Of a DNA stretch of 64,000 nucleotides, positions 57,110 through 64,000 are shown piece by piece. This DNA is from Nymphaea colorata (lineage: Eukaryota > Streptophyta > Magnoliopsida > Nymphaeales > Nymphaeaceae). A program made the translations under genes and the position numbers. Position 1 is the first letter of the stretch. Every line of letters begins with the position of its first letter. The stretch lies in assembly GCF_008831285.2 (NCBI RefSeq), contig NC_045138.2:2203143-2267142 (forward strand), written 5' to 3'. The notes beneath the pieces were generated by a model, which did no database searches, had not been told where the DNA came from, and saw only the letters and a list, made by a program, of their open reading frames with translations.

Positions 57110-59701
57110 ATTGATATATACAATCTGCTCATTCGCTTGATCTTCAACACCCAGTCTCTACAAGGAATACCGTCTAAAGTATAAGCAAGATAACAAAACG
57201 ATCCTCAGAATACCAAAAAAACGAAATGAGAGAGAGATTGAGAGAGAGAGGGAGAGATCCATCATTTTAACAGTGAATGATTAGAAAATGCAGAGAAGAA
57301 TGCCCTACATAAAAAAAGAAAATCCAAGGAATACAACTGTCCGTTAAACTTATATCTAGGTTTCTTCTTGTTAAAGAACGTCAGCTTCATTTGACGCAAA
57401 ATGGGGAATCCTAGCTCCGTGGGACAAAGTTGATGATCCCCACAACAATACATGTGCACAAGTGGTTCTGCCAAAACAAGAAGCATTCTGGGTGCCCGAA
57501 TCAGCTACTAATTATTCCAAATAACAAAATAAACATTTCTGTTGGCAGTGCCTCAGAATATTTGAGTTTTATTGCTTTCCTCAAGCACTACAATGTTTTA
57601 TACCGAAGATAGGTTGCGTAGGTAAATGGTCAGAGAGGTAAAGAATTAGACATCGGATAGTCCTATACAAGTTTAGGAAGTTGAGGAGGGACATATGTCA
57701 AAAGGTAGGGACATATGTCAAAAGGTAGTCACAGAAATTCAAATTTCTAATGTGCTACGAAGTGGTAAATGTGGCTTTAAGTGACAAGGTGTTATGCTTG
57801 GCTGTTCGTTTAATATTTATGTTTTCGACATATGTTTGAAATGGTAGGAAGGGTCAAAGGACAACGAAAGGAGTATTTCATCTTATCGTCTGACTAAGAG
57901 CCAAAGCCCGTGATGAGCCAAACTTGGGCTGGCTATTTGATATTCGTGCCAGCCCAAAAAAAAAAGGATGAAAAGAAAGCCCTTGCCAAGCGGAACTACC
58001 TTGAGCTAGGTATTGGGGGCCCGACCTGTCTATATATATATATATATATATTTAAAAATAATCTTTTTATATTTTATATTTTGTTTTTTAATCTCTCTCT
58101 CTCTATATATATATATATATTATATAAATATATATATGTGTGTGTGTGTGTGTGTGACTCCGACCAACAAACTTATGGTGCATTGCCAATGGCTTCGTAC
58201 TTTTTGTGTGTCACAGATGACTCTCTTAAAAAAACTTGATACATCGACTGTTTGCTTCTAAAATATTAAAAAATGAAATATTAAGAGTTTTAAATAAGAG
58301 TAGACATTCAACTGAGTACCTGATGGGTATGATGTTGATGGTCGTGCCAGATCTGATAATTAAGCAGGCTAGGCTTGAGCTGTCACCAAGGGCTTTGAGC
58401 CAGCCTGAACACGACTTTGTCAAGCCTTGGGCTGGCCCGACCTGATACCAGGCCTTACCCCCATCCCTCGCATGCTTTCGGAGCATCAGAGCGATGCTCA
58501 TACTATACTTCAACTTGCATGTTGAAGCCCGCCCACCCACTACCCTTCCTTTGTTCCTTTCTTTTGCAATATAGAGAGTTCATTATATTGAAGCACCCAC
58601 TACTGGCCCCCACGCGGTCCACTGTGCCAATCCCTTAAGGATTCATGCAATACTAATTATTTTTTCAAAATAATACAAAAATTTAAGAATCATTAATGTA
58701 TGTTAATCTTGACAATATGAAGAAGACAGTTGAATCTAACCAGTAGTACTTTTGTTGGACCATGCTCAACTCCAGAATGAAAAAAAACAAACAAAACAAA
58801 AAATATTTCACTGTAATTCTCTGCTTCAATTATGGTGTATATCAAGACAAGGTAGGCAGTCAAGTAAATAGTTTGAATTCAGCAGGAATGCATTCATTTT
58901 CTGTTCTGAAAATTTAGGTCCTATACCCAAATCTTTACATGGATTTCGATGTCTGTGGCAATTGGATATGTATCTCATTTGGCAAGAAAAAATGTTGATC
59001 TGATGTACCTTTTTATCGGTTCCAGCTAATGATTTCGGCTTTAAAATCCAAATATGTAAAATTGGATTGTATCTGAAGCATTGACATCTTACCTCAGGCC
59101 ACCAAAACTGGTACATGAAGGTTTCCATGGTACGTACCTCGAAATATTTGCACTAGTGAATCCATTTAGAGGAAAAAATACTAGTTTATGCATTAGGTAT
59201 GGATTCTTTGGAAATGAATGTTATTTGGACCAGCCTGAATCGGGCCGATTTGAGCCGAATCAGTGGCAATTTTATTTGTTTGATTCAATGACTGATTCTC
59301 TCTTATTATGTTTTGATTATTTTAAAATCTTTTTGGATTAAATTTCAATTTTTTATTTAAAAAAAAAAGATTTGCGTAACTTAATTGGCTGATTCTATTA
59401 AAGGCAGTGGTACCCGATTCATGATCTGATCTAATTCAGCCGCTATATTAAAATAGGTCCATTCAGATAATTGTGTCGGACCAATATATACGATCCAAAT
59501 ACCATATATATAAGAACACAGTCCATTTGTGAGCAATTATTCACACCGCGATAAGGATGGGGTCCATATACTGGATCACGGACTGCTGCTCCGACTCAAT
59601 CATGACAGCCTTCATTTTGAAATTTAATGAAAATTAAGAAAAAATATAGTAGCAGAAACCAAGATAGGTGTGAATTTAATTAAATATCATTTGTTTCCTA
59701 A

Positions 59702-59915
59702 AAAACATTGCTTATACATGGAAGTAAATAGAAGAAATAATTTCTCCAAATAAGATAAATAGCAGCACTGAGGTATCAAAAACCACAGTGAATTGGAAAG
59801 GTCTGCTGAGAAAGAAATGAAGAAGAAGACGATGGCAAGGAAGGTGGTCGCCCTTTAAGTGTACTTCTTTCTATTTTAAGCAATTAACTTCTTCTAATAA
59901 GTCTTCCATGAAGCA
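59702..59915 (+). pseudogene. Decayed promoter and signal-peptide exon, copy 6
   Basis: The best-kept decayed copy. The TATA-like AAGATAAATAGCAGCAC, the leader CTGCTGAGAAAGAAATGAAG and the ATG (59832) are intact. The frame reads MARKVVAL then TAA. The next bases (GTGTACTTCTTTCTATTTTAAGCAA) still align with exon 1 and the splice-donor region of the gene at 4.9 kb, where CAGGCAAGT has become TAAGCAATT. Confidence 0.8.
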
Positions 59916-60530
59916 GGTTTGAATATGAATAACAAAAGGCTGTAGCCACCCCAACCTTTTGTCACCATCATCTTTCATTCAATTGCTACAAGGCGGGAAT
60001 ATGTCCACCACTTTTTAGAAAAAAGCCGAAACACAATCTTTAGAAAAAACACTTACTCTTGTTCAGACATTTCCTTCGGTAATACGTGGGCAGTCGGTTG
60101 CCTTCATTTTCCTACTTTCATGATGAAAGAGAAATGCCTCTAGTGTTTGTGTTGCATGATATACTATCAAAACCACTTGGTATGTCTTTTTTATGAAATA
60201 TTTTTTTCTTTAATGGTGTCAACTCTTTGTGCTATAAAAAAAGGATACTAATATATAAGTTGAAGCATAATAAGACCATGGGGCAGACAGCAGCACTTCA
60301 CTAAGGTGATGGGAATAGCCTCTTACTCTCTCCACAGGTGTCTTTTGCAAATAAATCAAGAAACTAAATACTGCATGTAATCAATATTGTTAGTCGCCAT
60401 TGCTACCAATATTAATAAGAAAGCAGAAGTTCATAGCTTGTTTCATGAGGTGGAGACAACCTGATGGTGTTCTCACGCTCTAGTCTGGAGCAGTGCAGCC
60501 CATACTGACTAGTCTATGTATGTTGAGAGA

Positions 60531-61095
60531 GGTGGAGGTCTTCTGGCTATTTACTGTCCAGCCGGAGCAAACTCTTCACTTATCCATCTACTGGGTAGGA
60601 AACTACCATAATTTCTTCCATTGTAGAGAGAGAAAAAGGAGGAGAGACAAACAAACACATCTTTGCCTTGTCAATCTACCACCTAAGGTGTAAAAATTCT
60701 TCACTTAGCAGAGCAACCAAAAGACCAGTTTGATAATGCGGTCAACAGAAGCAAATGCTATCAAATTACAACTACCACCAACATGGTGGTTGTTGTAACT
60801 TCATAACATTTGCTTCTCTTGACCGGACTGTCGAGCTGGTCTTTTGGTCCTTTCGAGTTCTTCCTCTATGCAATTAACCAAACGTCAGCCCATGCCCCCC
60901 CTCTCCTTTCATGTTGGATTGGCGAAGGAAAAATTTTCTCTCTAGACGATAGTAGATTGGCAAGACAGGGCTTCTCTCCCTCCCTCTCCTTATATGGTAG
61001 AAGAAATTATGGCTCTTAAATTCCTATATGGTAGATAGATAAGTGATGATATTTCTCCCGTTGGGCACTAAAATAGGCACAGGACCTTTGCCTCT
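60531..61095. repeat. A-type foldback, unit A4
   Basis: The centre is near 60784 (CCACCAACATGGTGG). The outer ends pair GGTGGAGGTC...TTTACTGTCC with TTGGGCACTAAA...GGACC. A DUF630 remnant lies on its left flank (60430-60515, minus). Confidence 0.8.
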
Positions 61096-61452
61096 CTCTC
61101 TCTCTCACTACATACAGAGGGGTGGAACCAGAAATTTCTTCTTGTAGTATGTGGGCAATCGTTTGCCATCATTTTTTCCTACCTTCATAATGAGACAAGA
61201 AAAATGTCTTTCTTTTAGTAAAAAGGAGACACTGATATACAAGTTGAAACATAACAGAACTATTACCTTGAGACACCAAAAGTAGCTGGACCCTGGGAGG
61301 ATGGTGAAGACATCAGCCTTCATGAGGGTGGACGGAATAGCTTCTTGCTCATCCAATGGGTGCCCTCTGAGAATAAATCAATGTTAGTCGGCATAGCTAG
61401 AACCCCAAAGAACCTCTACCAATAATAAGAAACAAATGGGCCCACGCAAAAT

Positions 61453-61590
61453 GGTGGAAGGTGATGGAGGTAGTCGGAGTGAGCTGCCGCAAAAAGGTGG
61501 CAGGACTTTATCGCTTGTTTCGTGAGGTGACACCACCATTGTAATGCCTGACGGTGTTCTCAGGCTCTAGTCTGGAGCGGTGCAGCCCAT
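61453..61590 (-). pseudogene. DUF630 N-terminal fragment, left (minus) arm, A4
   Basis: The ATG is kept at 61590 (ATGGGCTGCACCGCT). A frameshift follows at once, after which the codons read RLEPENTVRHY; a second frameshift precedes the CHLFAAAHSDYLHHLPPF-like part. Together they match the DUF630 start through its AAAH segment. Confidence 0.68.
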
Positions 61591-61749
61591 GCTGACTAGT
61601 GTGTGTATCTATTGGGTAGGAGAAATTATGGCCCTTAATTGCCTAGCTAGTGGATAGGTAGGTGAAGAATTTTCTTCCCTTCGATAGTAAATAGCCACAA
61701 GACTTCTGCATCTCTCTCTCTCGCTCACTAGATACATGCACCCACCAGC

Positions 61750-61880
61750 ATGGGCTGCACTACCTCCAGACTAGTGAGCAATGACACCACCAGAGCAGCG
61801 CCGCCTCGTGAAACATGCAGTGAAATCCCACCATCTTTTTGCGGCTGCTCACTATGACTGCGTCCATCAACTCTTTCAAG
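61750..61880 (+). pseudogene. DUF630 N-terminal fragment, right (plus) arm, A4
   Basis: The frame begins MGCTTSRLVSNDTTR, and another frame reads SHHLFAAAHYDCVHQL. It pairs with 61453-61590; the two share the inverted 5' leader and a CTCTCTCTCT run between them. It is non-functional. Confidence 0.66.
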
Positions 61881-62654
61881 GCAAAAAAATCAAGCTTATA
61901 TAGGCCCTTGAGAAGGGGAATCATAGGCACACGATCCACAAGCCTGGCCTGCCTCTCCGTTCCATAGAGGCTGTCAAAATGTTTTCTTGATTCTCTTTCA
62001 CCATTGTTACAAGTTTTCATTCTGATAACACACAATTTTTAATTTCATGATTGATTCCCAAGAGGCACACATTAGACATTGTTGAGGATCATGAAATGCA
62101 AAGGAAATGGGAATTGTATGCATTGTAAAATTCTCCTTACATGAAAATTAGGGAAACATTTTCCTGAAAAAGACAAACCAAGTGGTTTTCATAGTTTATC
62201 ATGCAAACACAAACATTACCAGAGATATTTTTCTTGGCTCATTGTACTGAATGTAGGAAATTGAAGGCAATGATACCAACATGGCACCAGAGGAAAAGTC
62301 CGAACAAGAGACGGCTTTCCAAGGATTTACATGTGTAGCCATCTCTCTTTACAGTAAGACATACCTTTTAAACGTCTAAAAAATAACCAAAAATCTGGTT
62401 AATTACCTGCGTGTGTTCATTAGTAATGTGTAATGTTATAGACATCATTCAATTTTTTTCCATTGCATCTGACACTAATATGGTTATGTTATTAAAAGAA
62501 CTTGTTTTCAAAAAATGTTACCTTATTTGTGATAAAAATTAGAAAGCAATATCTTTCTTTTTCTTTTGTCATTACATTGAAAAGTAAGCATATGCAACGT
62601 AGGTACTCCACTGCAGCCCATTGTTTGCAAAATTAATTAACTAATGACTACAAA

Positions 62655-62773
62655 TGATTAAACATATCATTCAGTTGCTACAAGGCGGGAATCTACCACC
62701 GCTTTTCCGAAACATAATCTGTGGATAGGTAGACAGCAGATTCACAGCATATTTGCTTCCTACACCCTCTGCC

Positions 62774-62842
<69 letters not shown>

Positions 62843-63545
62843 AGAAAGAGATATGGAGTTGAGAGTACAAAGGATGAAAGCATTATGAGGATGCAAATGG
62901 TCGTAAATTTCTCCATTCTATTCATTTCAATGTACTTAAACAAAAAGCTTGTTGGGACATTTCCTCCGGTAATACGTGGGCAATTGGTTGCCTTCATCTT
63001 CTAACTTTTATAATGAAAGGAAGATGCCTTTAGTGTTTGTGTTGCATGATCTACTATTAAAACCACTTGGTATGTCCTTTTTTGATTAATTTTTTTCTCT
63101 TTAGCAGCTTGAGCAAACTCTTCACTTATCCATTTACAGGGTAGGAAACTACCATACTTTCTTCTCTCATAGAGGGTGAGGGAGGAGGAGAGACAGACCC
63201 ACAGCTCTTTATCTTGTCAAACATATAGCCAATTCTTCACTTTTCATCCCTCTACAGCTCTCCTCTCCTTGTCCTTCCACGATTTAAAGTAAACAGAACG
63301 AGTATTTTTTCAGCTCATTATGTAATCCACGTTTTCCCCTGCATGAACATTTCAAATTATTTCCTCAAATAAAATCCATCCATGCAAATGTTTGCAACTT
63401 TAAATTTAACATTTCAAATGGTAATAAAAAAAAAAAATTTAAAAAATAGAAAGGTTAGTAACCATTGCATAGAAGTATTGCATGCCCTCGGTGAGCTGGG
63501 AACGGAAACAAATTTACAAGAGATTAGAAGGGGGTGATAGAATAA
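62655..63545. repeat. Start of a further A-type unit without promoter
   Basis: It begins at ATTCAGTTGCTACAAGGCGG and matches A1 from about 7790 to 8605 (compare A2 27840-28030), including the (TA)n, the ACCACTTGGTATG block, a partial foldback arm and the GAGATTAGAAGGGGGTGATAG end. It departs from A1 at 63545, exactly where the A1 palindrome region continues. Confidence 0.72.
62777..62840. repeat. (TA)n microsatellite, about 32 repeats
   Basis: A pure TA run followed by AAGAGAAAGAG. The open frames across it are repeat products. Confidence 0.95.
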
Positions 63546-64000
63546 GCATAAAAAAGAGGGAAAACAAGCAGCAAACTGTAATTCTAAGGATCATAAACAA
63601 TCCAACCAAACAAAAAAACCAATCGGGGTTCCTCAAAAGAATCATAGAAAACTGAACAAGTGAAAGAAGTAAAGTAATCAAGGCACAAGCTGAAACAAAC
63701 AGAGAGACGAAGAGTAAGCCCTTGTTGCAAATTCCGCTTACTAGGAACGCTCTCTCTGGTGTTTTCCAGGATTTGGGCTGTTGTCCTTGAAGGCCCTAGA
63801 GAAGCAGAAGCATGAAAAAGGAAACCCTAGAAGGGGAAAAGAGGAACTCTCGCGCCACTCCTTTTAGGGACCAACCGATATGGCAATGGACACAATTATG
63901 TCGATCATACGTGGGATGTGTTCGCTGTCTGTTGATTCAGATACTCGGGAAAAACAAGCTGTTTAAATAGACAGACTACATGCTGTAGACGATTCCTTTC
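63546..64000. other. Right edge, unique sequence
   Basis: Not related to the units. A purine-rich stretch with GAAACCCTAG and a TTTAAATAG near 63963 resemble LTR or 5'UTR sequence on the minus strand, but no end or coding region is inside the window. Confidence 0.35.

Larger units (their letters stand above)
54600..59375. repeat. Array unit B3 (about 4.8 kb, left end missing)
   Basis: B sequence starts inside the minisatellite and continues through the shared insert (55532), the AT-rich MITE (56717), the GA/end blocks, a short hAT-type remnant (58320-58475) and the end block (58800-59375). No start block, promoter or foldback is present. (TA)n and (TG)n runs lie at 58030-58155. No gene is visible; the open frames at 57262-57486 and 58226-58540 have no domain. 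Confidence 0.75.
59376..62650. repeat. Array unit A4 (about 3.3 kb)
   Basis: The order is: start block (59385), decayed promoter and exon 1 (59702), A-type foldback (60531), DUF630 pair (61453-61880) and a single minisatellite monomer (62120). It stops at about 62650, where a second A-type start (without a promoter) begins. No gene is visible. Confidence 0.75.

Noticed and set aside
63546-64000. LTR or gene promoter at the right edge
   Set aside because: Suggestive composition only; no ends, primer site or coding sequence inside the window.
1-64000. CRISPR array, prokaryotic defence island or metabolic gene cluster
   Set aside because: The sequence is plant nuclear; the regular repeats here are LTR leader, minisatellite and segmental duplications without spacers or effector genes.

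Overview
This window is nuclear DNA of a seed plant, most likely a flowering plant. It has a Ty1/copia element primed by initiator tRNA-Met, several hAT-type MITEs with 8-bp target duplications, fragments of plant gene families (DUF630, CCD4-like dioxygenase, BCS1-type AAA-ATPase), long (TA)n runs and a very low density of genes. I cannot name the species. All alignments were made by eye; no percent identities were computed.

Layout. Bases 1-2440 are the 5' end of a minus-strand LTR retrotransposon whose leader, including the primer-binding site, is tandemly repeated with a 557-bp period. Bases 4141-4947 (minus) hold the one gene I judge possibly intact: a two-exon secreted cysteine-rich peptide of 78 residues with a GC-AG intron. 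A 751-bp hAT-type element lies at 6537-7287.

From about 7.3 kb to the right edge the window is a degenerate higher-order tandem array. Two related unit types alternate: A1 (7.3-17.0 kb), B1 (17.0-27.2), A2 (27.2-32.1), B2 (32.1-45.2), A3 (45.2-53.2), B3 (54.6-59.4), A4 (59.4-62.65) and a fresh A start (62.65-63.5). Nearly every unit opens with a decayed copy of the promoter, 5'UTR and signal-peptide exon of the cysteine-rich peptide gene; I see no copy of its second exon in the array. A units carry divergent inverted copies of a frameshifted DUF630 N-terminus and A-type foldbacks. B units carry B-type foldbacks, a ~120-bp minisatellite and, in all three B units, a MITE at the same site.

Later insertions decorate the array: an inverted AAA-ATPase fragment cluster interrupted by a nearly full-length copia element (34808-39589; LTRs differ at 2 positions; one in-frame TAG between gag and pol), two extra long palindromes in A3 (45.7-46.3 and 46.6-48.35 kb), a ~377-bp tandem repeat, a CCD4-like fragment at the A3/B3 junction, and short filler-like inserts in B2 and B3. 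The amount of inverted repeat is the most unusual property of the window; transcribed arms could feed small-RNA pathways, but that is inference. I found no tRNA, rRNA or CRISPR array and no multi-gene pathway.
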